Assembly: GCA_011754535.1 (NCBI GenBank)
Contig: JAAQVN010000001.1
Span: 2,604,001 to 2,668,000 of the forward strand
Direction: 5' to 3'
Source of the DNA: Enterobacter asburiae
GTDB lineage: Bacteria > Pseudomonadota > Gammaproteobacteria > Enterobacterales > Enterobacteriaceae
Length of the DNA: 64,000 bases
Shown: positions 16,699-24,417 of the stretch, one piece after another
How positions within the stretch are numbered: the stretch's first letter is position 1
Layout: each line of letters opens with the position of its first letter
Program-made: the position numbers and the translations under genes
The notes under the pieces: model-generated
The model's database searches: none
What the model was told of the DNA's origin: nothing
The model's input: only the letters and a program-made list of their open reading frames with translations

Positions 16699-17508
16699 TT
16701 ATCTTTTTTTATAATGACTTTTCTTGGTGTTATCAAGCGCAATAAACCCATCATCTTCAGCGAAAAATTCACTCATGATGAAAAAAAACTCAGTCCATCT
16801 TTTGTCTGCTTCGAATGGATTTGTTTTTAGGGCCTTACCTTCACAAAGATCCACAACTTCAATTGTTGTCGCCCATAAATGCTGTAAGACAGTCCGAAGC
16901 TGAACCTCAATTTTAAAACCTTTCCAATCATGAGAATCAACATGGGCATAACATTCGTATATTCTATGTATACCACGATAGCCAGTTGATTTTGGATATT
17001 CTAGATAATCCCGTATCCTTGTTGTTTTATGCTGGGTTTTACTATTATTCAAAGAATCGTTGAGTTCAAGCAACTCGCTTTTATTATCAACTATTACACG
17101 GCATCCTCCTATATCATTCATTCTAACAATTGACATCGTATTAGGATTAACACCATCAAGAGTCTTCCTTGTAAGTTTGTCAATGATCGTTGGAAGACGC
17201 TTTAGCCTTCTTGCAATCACGGCATCCTCATTTACCTTTCTCGTATGCCTCCATACAAGGTTTTTTATGATTGTTAAAGGGTATAAATGTGATGCACGAT
17301 AATCGCGAATAATATCAATGGCTTCAGAGATATTCCCTACATTTTTCCGTATAGCTTCCCCTGCCTTTTTGACTTGGTTTTTTGAATGAGGAAGAACTTT
17401 TTTTCCTTGGAGATATTGTTTATTTGCCATTTTTCTAGGAGATGATGTTTTCGGATTTTTATCAATATTAACAACATCTTCTTTCGCTTTCCGAGTGTTA
17501 GGACACAT
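16699..17508 (-). CDS. RelA/SpoT nucleotidyltransferase-domain protein (toxSAS-like), cut short by an in-frame stop
   Basis: The 269-residue product has a basic N-terminus, a helical region with RASHLYPL near 71-78, and a synthetase-type domain with RLKR (101-104), DIGGCRVIV (132-140), DYLEYPKSTGYRGIH (167-181) and EVQLRT (201-206). These are the ATP- and pyrophosphate-acceptor-binding motifs of RelA/SpoT synthetases. There is no HD hydrolase, TGS or ACT domain, as in small alarmone synthetases and toxSAS toxins (CapRel, FaRel types) that make (pp)pApp or pyrophosphorylate tRNA ends. A GAGGTG site precedes the ATG. It lies just after replication gene P, a usual place for phage cargo. The frame continues past its stop (16336-16698), so it is probably a truncated form of a longer protein. 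Activity unknown. Confidence 0.8.
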   Translation of the reverse strand: MCPNTRKAKEDVVNIDKNPKTSSPRKMANKQYLQGKKVLPHSKNQVKKAGEAIRKNVGNISEAIDIIRDYRASHLYPLTIIKNLVWRHTRKVNEDAVIARRLKRLPTIIDKLTRKTLDGVNPNTMSIVRMNDIGGCRVIVDNKSELLELNDSLNNSKTQHKTTRIRDYLEYPKSTGYRGIHRIYECYAHVDSHDWKGFKIEVQLRTVLQHLWATTIEVVDLCEGKALKTNPFEADKRWTEFFFIMSEFFAEDDGFIALDNTKKSHYKKR

Positions 17509-17642
17509 TTTTCACCTCTACAGAGCTAAAGAACATACTACATACAACTAAGCAAGCTAGATAGTAGCAACGACGTTTCAAACGGTAGTGAATTAACAAC
17601 ATGATCAGCAAGCAATTCTCCATAGGATTGATTGTGGTAAAG

Positions 17643-18329
17643 TCACACCCTCCCATCAGCCTTCATTCGCTCATATTTAGCTTTCAAAAGCTCTGCAGGT
17701 GTCGGCCCCTTCGGCGACACCGGTGCGGCCAGCACTCTGCGAACAGGCGGAATCGGCTTCCCGGCCAGCCCCCGCTTTTCCCACATATCCAGAATGTCGC
17801 TAGCTTCGCGCTCTAGTTCTTTGGGGCTCAACTGGCCATCAGTTCCCCGGCGCCGCAGTTCGAGGCAAATGTGGTAGCAAACCAGCTTAGGCCACGGATA
17901 CTGCTCACTGCTCGGGTACCGAAACACCAGTTTGCGCCACGTCCAGTATTCCGCCATCACGTCAGCAGTTGTGATCCCCAGCACACAGCGCCCTTCCCTG
18001 CACCACTTGATGAACTGGCCAAGCGATGGCAAGAATGGACGCTCTTGGCGACGCACCCTACGCATGCCGGCTTCAACCTGCTCCATGGTGTTTATCCCGT
18101 TTTCTTTGAACGCCAGCACCCACTGGCGGCGAATCTCGTTCACGTCCTCCTGGCTGCGATTTGCCAGGCTTGCCGGAAACGCAGCCGCCAGCTGTACGAA
18201 TAGCCCGTTGATAATCTGCACCACCTGCTGCGTTTGCTCGCGCTCGGTGTACTGCTCAGACAGGTTGTGCGCCACACGGCGAGCCTGTTCCCGGTCAAAA
18301 TTGCGAATGCTCTCGGCAAGATTTTTCAT
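17643..18329 (-). CDS. phage replication protein P
   Basis: The 228-residue product matches lambda P-type helicase loaders: an N-terminal helical part, FLPSLGQFIKWCREG in the centre, and a C-terminal helical part ending with PAELLKAKYERMKADGR. P recruits the host DnaB helicase to the phage origin bound by O. The ATG overlaps the stop of the gene before it (ATGA), the usual O-P coupling. GC-rich codons contrast with the AT-rich cargo downstream. The gene looks intact but its O partner is gone. Confidence 0.85.
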   Translation of the reverse strand: MKNLAESIRNFDREQARRVAHNLSEQYTEREQTQQVVQIINGLFVQLAAAFPASLANRSQEDVNEIRRQWVLAFKENGINTMEQVEAGMRRVRRQERPFLPSLGQFIKWCREGRCVLGITTADVMAEYWTWRKLVFRYPSSEQYPWPKLVCYHICLELRRRGTDGQLSPKELEREASDILDMWEKRGLAGKPIPPVRRVLAAPVSPKGPTPAELLKAKYERMKADGRV

Positions 18330-18357
18330 TCCAGCACCCCGTCAATCCAGTCGGTGT
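18326..18357 (-). pseudogene. last codons of replication gene O
   Basis: The sequence just before P reads HNTDWIDGVLE then TGA overlapping the P start codon. Homology ends abruptly at about 18357, where the integrase fragment on the other strand begins. This is a deletion joint that removed the immunity region and nearly all of O. Confidence 0.5.
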
Positions 18358-18358
18358 T

Positions 18359-18799
18359 ATGCAGGTCAATAACCGGGTTATAACCCTTTTAGAGCCGGCA
18401 CTTGAAGCCTTGAAAGCACAGCGTAAGCTAACAGCGCTGCAGCCTAAAACCGAAATTGTCTTTAATCATCGCGAGTATGGCGCTGTGGAACATCAAAGCC
18501 TGCGATTCGTTTTCATACCCCGGATGCGCAAAGGAGGACAGAAAGCCTACTACTCTTTATCGAGCATCGGTGCGAGATTCAACACAGCTGTAAAACGTGC
18601 TGGTATTCGCCGCCGGAATCCGTACCATACGCGGCATACTTTTGCCTGCTGGCTTTTATCTGCCGGCGCTAACCCGTCTTTCATAGCCAGCCAGATGGGG
18701 CATGAAAACGCGCAAATGGTTTATGAAGTCTACGGTGCGTGGATTGAAGAAATGAATGGCGAACAGGTGCTGATGCTTAACGATAAGCTCGCACGCTGA
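18359..18799 (+). pseudogene. phage tyrosine integrase, C-terminal fragment
   Basis: The open frame gives 146 residues with the catalytic HTRH (90-93), MGH (113-115) and a YEVY tyrosine (122 or 125) of tyrosine recombinases. The N-terminal arm-binding and core-binding domains and the first catalytic arginine are absent, so it cannot recombine. The deletion joint at about 18357 fuses it to the end of gene O. It points to the attachment site 70 bases away, as in lambda and Rac. Confidence 0.85.
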
Positions 18800-18848
18800 A
18801 AAATTTTTGCCCCTATTATGCCCCTATCGGCTCCGAAGGTAGTAATAA

Positions 18849-19784
18849 ATGCAAGAAAATCAATCAAATACAAAGAAAGAGCAATACAACCTGAACAAAC
18901 TGCAAAAGCGCCTGCGCCGTAACGTGGGCGAAGCCATTGCAGACTTCAACATGATTGAAGAAGGCGACCGCATCATGGTTTGCCTGTCAGGGGGTAAAGA
19001 CAGCTACACCATGCTGGAGATCCTGCGTAATCTTCAGCAAAGCGCGCCGGTGAATTTTTCTCTGGTGGCAGTCAACCTTGACCAGAAACAGCCGGGCTTC
19101 CCGGAGCACATTCTGCCGGAGTACCTGGAACAGCTGGGCGTTGAGTACAAAATCGTCGAAGAAAATACCTACGGCATTGTGAAAGAGAAGATCCCGGAAG
19201 GGAAAACCACCTGTTCGCTTTGCTCCCGTCTGCGCCGCGGCATTCTCTATCGAACCGCGACGGAACTGGGCGCGACCAAAATCGCGCTGGGCCATCACCG
19301 CGACGATATCCTGCAAACGCTGTTCCTGAACATGTTCTACGGCGGCAAGATGAAAGGCATGCCGCCTAAGCTGATGAGCGATGACGGCAAGCACATTGTG
19401 ATCCGCCCTCTGGCCTACTGTCGTGAAAAAGACATTGAGCGTTTTTCTCAGGCGAAAGGGTTCCCGATCATTCCATGCAACCTGTGCGGCTCTCAGCCGA
19501 ACCTGCAGCGTCAGGTGATTGGCGACATGCTGCGCGACTGGGATAAGCGTTATCCGGGGCGCATCGAAACCATGTTCAGCGCGATGCAGAACGTGGTTCC
19601 TTCCCACCTCGCGGATGTAGAGCTGTTCGACTTCAAAGGTATCAACCACGGATCGGAGGTGGTGAATGGCGGCGATCTGGCGTTTGACCGGGAAGAGATC
19701 CCCATGCAGCCTGCGGGCTGGCAGCCGGAAGACGATGACAATCAGTTCGAAGAGTTACGTCTGAACGTGCTTGAAGTGAAATAA
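18849..19784 (+). CDS. ttcA: tRNA-cytidine(32) 2-sulfurtransferase TtcA
   Basis: The 311-residue product equals E. coli TtcA in length. It holds the PP-loop SGGKDS near residue 47, the CSLC pair near 121-124 and CNLC near 212-215, which bind an oxygen-sensitive iron-sulfur cluster. It thiolates cytidine 32 of certain tRNAs using ATP. The first codons overlap a prophage attachment site, and its upstream region is now prophage DNA, so its promoter may differ from that of strains without the element. Ends in a hairpin shared with dbpA. Confidence 0.96.
   Translation: MQENQSNTKKEQYNLNKLQKRLRRNVGEAIADFNMIEEGDRIMVCLSGGKDSYTMLEILRNLQQSAPVNFSLVAVNLDQKQPGFPEHILPEYLEQLGVEYKIVEENTYGIVKEKIPEGKTTCSLCSRLRRGILYRTATELGATKIALGHHRDDILQTLFLNMFYGGKMKGMPPKLMSDDGKHIVIRPLAYCREKDIERFSQAKGFPIIPCNLCGSQPNLQRQVIGDMLRDWDKRYPGRIETMFSAMQNVVPSHLADVELFDFKGINHGSEVVNGGDLAFDREEIPMQPAGWQPEDDDNQFEELRLNVLEVK
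18869..18895 (+). repeat. attachment site core, right copy, inside ttcA
   Basis: Identical over 27 bases to 8292-8318. It covers codons 8-15 of ttcA. The prophage supplied the ttcA start codon, first codons and upstream region on this side, so the gene remained whole. Confidence 0.88.
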
Positions 19785-19790
19785 GCTACT

Positions 19791-19819
19791 AGCGTCTCAG
19801 AAAGGTCTTCTGAGACGCT
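19791..19819. terminator. bidirectional terminator between ttcA and dbpA
   Basis: AGCGTCTCAGAA-AGGTC-TTCTGAGACGCT forms a twelve-base perfect stem between the two convergent genes; a short T run follows on the plus strand. Confidence 0.85.
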
Positions 19820-19826
19820 TTATGCC

Positions 19827-21200
19827 TTATTTCAGCAGACGCACGCGGCAGGTTTTACCTTTAATCTTGCCGTTTTGCAGTTGCTTCCACGCCTTATGGG
19901 CCACCGCCTGGCGAACAGCCACATAAACATGTGCCGGATGCACCGCAATCTTCCCGATGTCCGCCCCGTCCAGACCCACATCGCCGGTCAGCGCACCTAA
20001 CACATCTCCCGGACGCATCTTGGCCTTTTTGCCGCCATCAATGCACAGCGTCGCCATTTCGGCCTCCAGCGGCACGAGCCTGACGCTGCCCGGCGCGTTC
20101 ACCCAGTTCAGCTTGATCTGGAGCATTTCAGCAAGAATATTGGCACGCTGCGCCTCTTCCGGGGCACAGAAGCTAATGGCCAGGCCGCTGTTCCCGGCGC
20201 GTGCCGTACGGCCAATACGGTGGACGTGCACTTCGGGATCCCATGCCAGCTCATAGTTAACTACCAGCTCAAGGGATTTGATATCCAGGCCGCGCGCAGC
20301 CACGTCGGTCGCCACCAGAACACGTGCGCTACCGTTGGCGAAACGCACCAGCGTCTGATCGCGATCGCGCTGTTCCAGATCGCCGTGCAGCGACAGCGCG
20401 CTCTGCCCCGCCGCATTGAGGGCGTCACAGACGGCCTGACAGTCTTTTTTGGTATTACAGAACACCACGCAGGACGCTGGCTGGTGCTGGCTCAGCAGTT
20501 TTTGCAGGAGCGGGATTTTCCCCTGCTGCGACGTTTCAAAGAACTGCTGTTCGATGGCTGGCAGGGCATCGACGCTGTCGATCTCGATGGTGAGGGGGTT
20601 TTTCTGCACGCGACCGCTAATCGCAGCGATGGCTTCCGGCCAGGTCGCAGAGAACAGCAGCGTCTGACGATCGGCTGGTGCGAAGCGGATCACCTCATCA
20701 ATGGCATCGCTGAAGCCCATATCCAGCATTCTATCCGCCTCGTCCATCACCAGTGTGCTTAAGGCATCCAGCGAGACGGTGCCTTTTTGCAGGTGATCCA
20801 GCAGGCGGCCTGGCGTCGCGACAATAATGTGCGGCGCGTGCTGGAGCGAATCGCGCTGCGCGCCGAACGGCTGCCCACCGCAGAGGGTTAATATCTTGGT
20901 ATTGGGCATAAAGCGTGCCAGGCGGCGCAGTTCACCCGCGACCTGGTCTGCCAGCTCTCGCGTCGGGCACAGGATCAGTGACTGGGTCTGAAACAGCGAC
21001 GCGTCAATATGCTGCAGCAGGCCAAGACCGAAAGCGGCCGTTTTCCCACTGCCCGTTTTCGCCTGTACGCGCACGTCACGGCCTTCGAGGATAGCGGGCA
21101 GCGCGGCCGCCTGAACAGGCGTCATCGTGAGGTATCCCAACTCGTTGAGGTTGTCGAGCTGGGCGGCAGGCAGAACATTCAGGGTAGAAAAAGCGGTCAC
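19827..21200 (-). CDS. dbpA: ATP-dependent RNA helicase DbpA
   Basis: The 457-residue product has the length of E. coli DbpA. DEAD-box motifs in order: Q motif near residue 28, AKTGSGKTA (Walker A), PTRELA, GG, TPGR, DEAD (VMDEADRML), SAT, ARGLDI and HRIGRTAR. The C-terminal 75 residues form the RRM-like domain (GDVGLDGADIGKIAVH) that binds hairpin 92 of 23S rRNA. It acts in late assembly of the 50S subunit. A short proline-rich ORF ends 27 bases upstream. Confidence 0.97.
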   Translation of the reverse strand: MTAFSTLNVLPAAQLDNLNELGYLTMTPVQAAALPAILEGRDVRVQAKTGSGKTAAFGLGLLQHIDASLFQTQSLILCPTRELADQVAGELRRLARFMPNTKILTLCGGQPFGAQRDSLQHAPHIIVATPGRLLDHLQKGTVSLDALSTLVMDEADRMLDMGFSDAIDEVIRFAPADRQTLLFSATWPEAIAAISGRVQKNPLTIEIDSVDALPAIEQQFFETSQQGKIPLLQKLLSQHQPASCVVFCNTKKDCQAVCDALNAAGQSALSLHGDLEQRDRDQTLVRFANGSARVLVATDVAARGLDIKSLELVVNYELAWDPEVHVHRIGRTARAGNSGLAISFCAPEEAQRANILAEMLQIKLNWVNAPGSVRLVPLEAEMATLCIDGGKKAKMRPGDVLGALTGDVGLDGADIGKIAVHPAHVYVAVRQAVAHKAWKQLQNGKIKGKTCRVRLLK

Positions 21201-21227
21201 AATAGTCTCTCGTGGTCATCTTTACGG

Positions 21228-21410
21228 TCAGATGGCGCGTATCCTCGCAGATCTCGGGGTTTGATGCGACAATTTAATCGGTTCTTCGTCCGGCGGCGGA
21301 TCTGGCATCGGCTGCGGACGCGGAATGGGATCGGGCATCGGTACGGGATCGGTGGGGACAGGATCGGACTGACGCGAGTGTTGCAGTAGCAGAGCGAGTA
21401 AAATGCTCAT
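21228..21410 (-). CDS. small proline-rich protein, 60 residues
   Basis: ATG after GGAGGGAAAG opens a 60-codon frame. The product has a short hydrophobic start (MSILLALLLQ) and a run of Pro-Asp/Pro-Met repeats (DPVPMPDPIPRPQPMPDPPP). It lies between fnrS and dbpA on the same strand, 27 bases before dbpA, so it may share the dbpA transcript. The good ribosome site supports translation. No family recognised; the repeats may be unstructured. Confidence 0.5.
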   Translation of the reverse strand: MSILLALLLQHSRQSDPVPTDPVPMPDPIPRPQPMPDPPPDEEPIKLSHQTPRSARIRAI

Positions 21411-21468
21411 CTTTCCCTCCAGGATTTGCTGTCGTCCCTTTTAGGGTAGACGCTGAGAAACAGGAGGC

Positions 21469-21588
21469 AAAAAAAAGCCGACTATAAAGTCGGCGTCGTA
21501 CGAATCAATTGTGCTATGCAGTAATTCAAAAAAGGAAGTAAGACAATATGGAGCGCAACGCCCATCGCTTGACGTTGCATTCACCTGC
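21469..21588 (-). ncRNA. fnrS: FnrS, anaerobically induced small RNA
   Basis: The minus strand starts GCAGGTGAATGCAACGTCAA and ends with the hairpin GCCGACTTTATAGTCGGC followed by eight T residues, about 120 nt. Sequence and place (between dbpA and zntB) match E. coli FnrS nearly base for base as I recall it. FnrS is made under FNR control without oxygen and, with Hfq, represses mRNAs of aerobic metabolism and oxidative stress such as sodB. An FNR box lies at the right distance upstream. Confidence 0.95.
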
Positions 21589-21623
21589 GGGAGTAATATT
21601 GCACCTTACGGGGTAAATGTTTA

Positions 21624-21637
21624 TTGACTTCGCTCAA
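21624..21637 (-). promoter_or_regulatory. FNR box of fnrS
   Basis: On the minus strand TTGAGCGAAGTCAA matches the FNR consensus TTGAT-N4-ATCAA with two changes. Its centre lies about 42 bases upstream of the FnrS start, the class II position, with a candidate -10 (CAATAT/TATTAC) downstream. Confidence 0.85.
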
Positions 21638-21683
21638 TTAAAAGAGCGTTTTAATCCCCGTAAAAGGTGAAAAAAACGTAAAT

Positions 21684-22667
21684 TTACAGCCATTTACTAC
21701 GATGCAACCACCATGCAACACCTCCAATCAAAACAACTAACATGACGCAAAACGCGGTGAAGCCGTACCGATATTCCCCGCCGGGTATACCGCCCAAATT
21801 GACGCCAAAAAGCCCTGTCAGAAATGTGCTCGGTAAAAAGACCATCGCCATCAGGGACATCGTATAGGTCCTTCTCGCCAGCGACTCCTGCATCACCTGG
21901 GCGATTTCATCCGCCATCACCGCCGTTCGGGCGATGCAGGAATCGATCTCATCCAGCCCGCGTCCCAGCCTGTCAGCAATGTCCTGCATTCGGCGGCGCT
22001 GATCGTCATTCATCCAGCCAAGTCTTTCACTGGCCAGACGAGCATATACATCCCGTTGTGGCGTCATATATCGACGCATCACGATCAGCTGCTTGCGCAA
22101 TAGCGCCAGAAAGCCGCGCGGGGGGATCTGCTGATCGAGCAGATTATCTTCCAGGTCGATGATTTTATCGTGCAGCTCTTCAATAAATTCGCTCGCATGA
22201 TCGGTCAGAGCGTCACAGACGTCCACCAGCCAGCTGCCGCAGTCGACCGGTCCGGTCCCCTCTTTGAGGTCGTTCACAATGTCGTCCAGCGCCAGAACTT
22301 TACGCTGGCGGGTGGAAACAATCAGCCCGTCGTCCATATAGACGCGCATCGCAACCAGCTGATCGGGACGTTCATCCGTGCTGCCGTTTATACAGCGCAG
22401 GGTGATAAGCGTTCCGTCCCCCATCCTGCTTACGCGGGGCCGCAGGCTTTCACCCGCCAGCGCATCACGTACGTTGTTAGGCAGCAGCGGAGTCGAGGCC
22501 AGCCAGTCAGCGCTGTCCGGGTGGGTATAGTTCAGATGTAGCCAGCAGGGATGCTCTTTATCAATGACATCATCATCTTCCAGCGGTCGCGCACCGCCGC
22601 GGCCGTCCAGCACCCACGCAAAAACTGCGTCAGGAACGTTAAGTTCAGATCCTTTAATGCTCTCCAC
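21684..22667 (-). CDS. zntB: zinc transporter ZntB
   Basis: A CorA-family inner-membrane protein. I place the start at the GTG at 22667 because GGGGAG stands seven bases before it and the product is then 327 residues, the E. coli length; the frame is open 15 codons further upstream. A large cytosolic domain is followed by two membrane helices near residues 268-288 and 300-320, with GVNLGG (the CorA GMN-like pore motif) between them. ZntB carries Zn2+ with protons. Its 5' region is not shared with a partner gene. Confidence 0.93.
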   Translation of the reverse strand: MESIKGSELNVPDAVFAWVLDGRGGARPLEDDDVIDKEHPCWLHLNYTHPDSADWLASTPLLPNNVRDALAGESLRPRVSRMGDGTLITLRCINGSTDERPDQLVAMRVYMDDGLIVSTRQRKVLALDDIVNDLKEGTGPVDCGSWLVDVCDALTDHASEFIEELHDKIIDLEDNLLDQQIPPRGFLALLRKQLIVMRRYMTPQRDVYARLASERLGWMNDDQRRRMQDIADRLGRGLDEIDSCIARTAVMADEIAQVMQESLARRTYTMSLMAMVFLPSTFLTGLFGVNLGGIPGGEYRYGFTAFCVMLVVLIGGVAWWLHRSKWL

Positions 22668-22788
22668 AGTGCCTCCCCTCTTTGGCTCTTTCGATGTCAG
22701 TCTAGCTTCCATCAGGGGTTAAGCAACAACTATGTCTCGCATCGCGCTGAAATCGCTCAGGAATTGTACACGCTGTATTTCGAGAATT

Positions 22789-22811
22789 GAAAAGCCCGGC
22801 ATGCCAGGCTT
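22789..22811 (-). terminator. rho-independent terminator of the chemoreceptor gene
   Basis: On the minus strand AAGCC-TGGCATGCCG-GGCTTTTC forms a short stem with a self-complementary loop and a T run, ten bases past the receptor stop. Confidence 0.6.
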
Positions 22812-22821
22812 CGGAAAGATG

Positions 22822-23976
22822 TCAGAGTGAGTGCCCGGGGCGCTGAAGGAACGAGACAGAATCTGTCACGGGTGACGGGGAGTGCCCCTGGTCCAGCCTG
22901 AAATTTCGTGTCCGCGTCTGCAGTTCGATCACCTGATTACGCAGCACATCAGAGGAACCGTTGAGCTCCTCCGCCATCGCAACGTTGCTCTGCGTGACCC
23001 GCTCCAGTTCGGACAGCGCCAGCGTGATCTGGGAAATGCCCTTCTCCTGCTCTGCGGTCGAGGTAGAAATCTCATCCATTAATCGGCTGACGTTGCCGGA
23101 TCCGGTCACGATGTCATGCATATTCTTCTCTGCTTCCGACACAACGCTGGCGCCCTGGGTGACATTACTGCTGGTAACGTCAATCAGCGTTTTGATATTT
23201 TTCGCCGCCTCCGCACTGCGGTGCGCCAAATTTCGTACTTCCTCTGCAACAACGGAGAACCCTTTACCGTGATCGCCTGCCCGCGCAGCCTCGACGGCCG
23301 CGTTAAGCGCCAGAATATTCGTCTGGAATGCAATGCCGTCGATCAGCGAGATAATTTCCGTCATCTGCTGCGCGCATTCGGTAATGGATTGCATATTGCT
23401 GGCAACCTGTTCCATCAGCTCTCCTCCCTTGCGCGCCTGCACCGTCGCGGCATTCGCCTGCTCGCTCGCCAGCCGGGTGTTATCGGCATTGTTTCGGGTA
23501 CTTGCTGCCATCTGCTCCATACTTGCCGCAGTTTGCACCAGAGATGCAGACTGCTGCTCTGTTTTCACCGAAAGCTGAGCACTGCGGGAAGAGAGCTGAT
23601 CCGACAAGGTCATGGCGTTTTGTGATGAAGCCCTGATCTCACGCACCAGTGTAGCAATGTTGCTGGAAAGACTATTAATCCCGGGAATTAACCGCCCCGC
23701 GCAGTTATTGCCAAACTCGGGGATAGAGACGCCTAAGTTGCCTGCGGTCACTTCTTCAATACTTTTTTTCACAGTATTGATCGGCGTCACAAGAAACTTC
23801 GTCATATAACTCCAGAGCAAAAATAACGCAACGAAATTGACCACATTAATCGAAACGAAAAGAGAAAGATTGCTGGAAAATAGAACAACGATACCTGCAT
23901 TCACAAAAAAAAGGCACAACAGGAACCAGGCAATGAAGGTCCTGACACTAATATTTCTTAGCATGATTTTACCCAC
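22822..23976 (-). CDS. methyl-accepting chemotaxis protein without periplasmic ligand domain
   Basis: The 384-residue product has two hydrophobic segments close together (about 12-30 and 37-58) with almost nothing between them, then a HAMP domain (residues 60-110) and a full signalling domain. The hairpin tip reads IDGIAFQTNILALNAAVEAARAGDHGKGF, broken only by normal variation, and the methylation helices carry Gln/Glu pairs. No periplasmic sensor is present, so it must sense membrane state, cytosolic signals or a partner. It lacks the C-terminal NWETF pentapeptide for CheR. The ATG at 23964 is an alternative start to the GTG used here. Confidence 0.85.
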   Translation of the reverse strand: MGKIMLRNISVRTFIAWFLLCLFFVNAGIVVLFSSNLSLFVSINVVNFVALFLLWSYMTKFLVTPINTVKKSIEEVTAGNLGVSIPEFGNNCAGRLIPGINSLSSNIATLVREIRASSQNAMTLSDQLSSRSAQLSVKTEQQSASLVQTAASMEQMAASTRNNADNTRLASEQANAATVQARKGGELMEQVASNMQSITECAQQMTEIISLIDGIAFQTNILALNAAVEAARAGDHGKGFSVVAEEVRNLAHRSAEAAKNIKTLIDVTSSNVTQGASVVSEAEKNMHDIVTGSGNVSRLMDEISTSTAEQEKGISQITLALSELERVTQSNVAMAEELNGSSDVLRNQVIELQTRTRNFRLDQGHSPSPVTDSVSFLQRPGHSL

Positions 23977-24417
23977 AACTTATATTTTGGTCGGCATTAA
24001 GACTTATAGCATTCACTTTTGCGTTTGTCCTCACAAAATACGCTGGCATCTCGTTTCGCCGTTACCCACCCAGTATTTAACTTAAGTCAGACAAAAAAGG
24101 CGTTTTAGCAGAAATGTTCTGTTCAGCATGCTGTGTTGCTGGTCCAGAGCCCACTGAAGCGATACCATCACCTGCGGTAAAATCGGCCATTTGCACACAT
24201 ATTTAAGACGCTTTGCTACAATTGTTCGACTATGTTTAGCAGTGCTTAATGTTCAATAAAAAAGAATATATTTTATATTACGAGTAAGTTTGGCATTTAT
24301 ATGACTGGTCATTTTTCACGATAAATAACTAATATGGTTTGAATGCGCATGTTCGTTGCCAGATAAAGACGTGCCGGCAGGCGAAATCGGTAACCCTCTC
24401 AGGCGTGGGATTGCATA
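23977..24417. other. divergent intergenic region, chemoreceptor and MHYT-EAL genes
   Basis: No supported gene in 441 bases. It is AT-rich around 24220-24340 and must hold both promoters. No clear operator seen. Confidence 0.5.

Larger units (their letters stand above)
8292..18895. mobile_element. cryptic lambda-like prophage in ttcA (Rac-type site)
   Basis: The element is bounded by the 27-bp direct repeat. Read from the ttcA side it keeps the lambda order: int C-terminus (pointing to att), end of O, P, cargo in the region after P, then dinI, tail-tip protein J remnant, two tail-associated genes, a lipoprotein and the start of a tail fibre. Repressor, cro, N, Q, lysis, terminase, head and most tail genes are absent. 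Several remaining genes carry frameshifts or truncations. It cannot make particles and its integrase is broken, so it is fixed in place. Confidence 0.9.
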
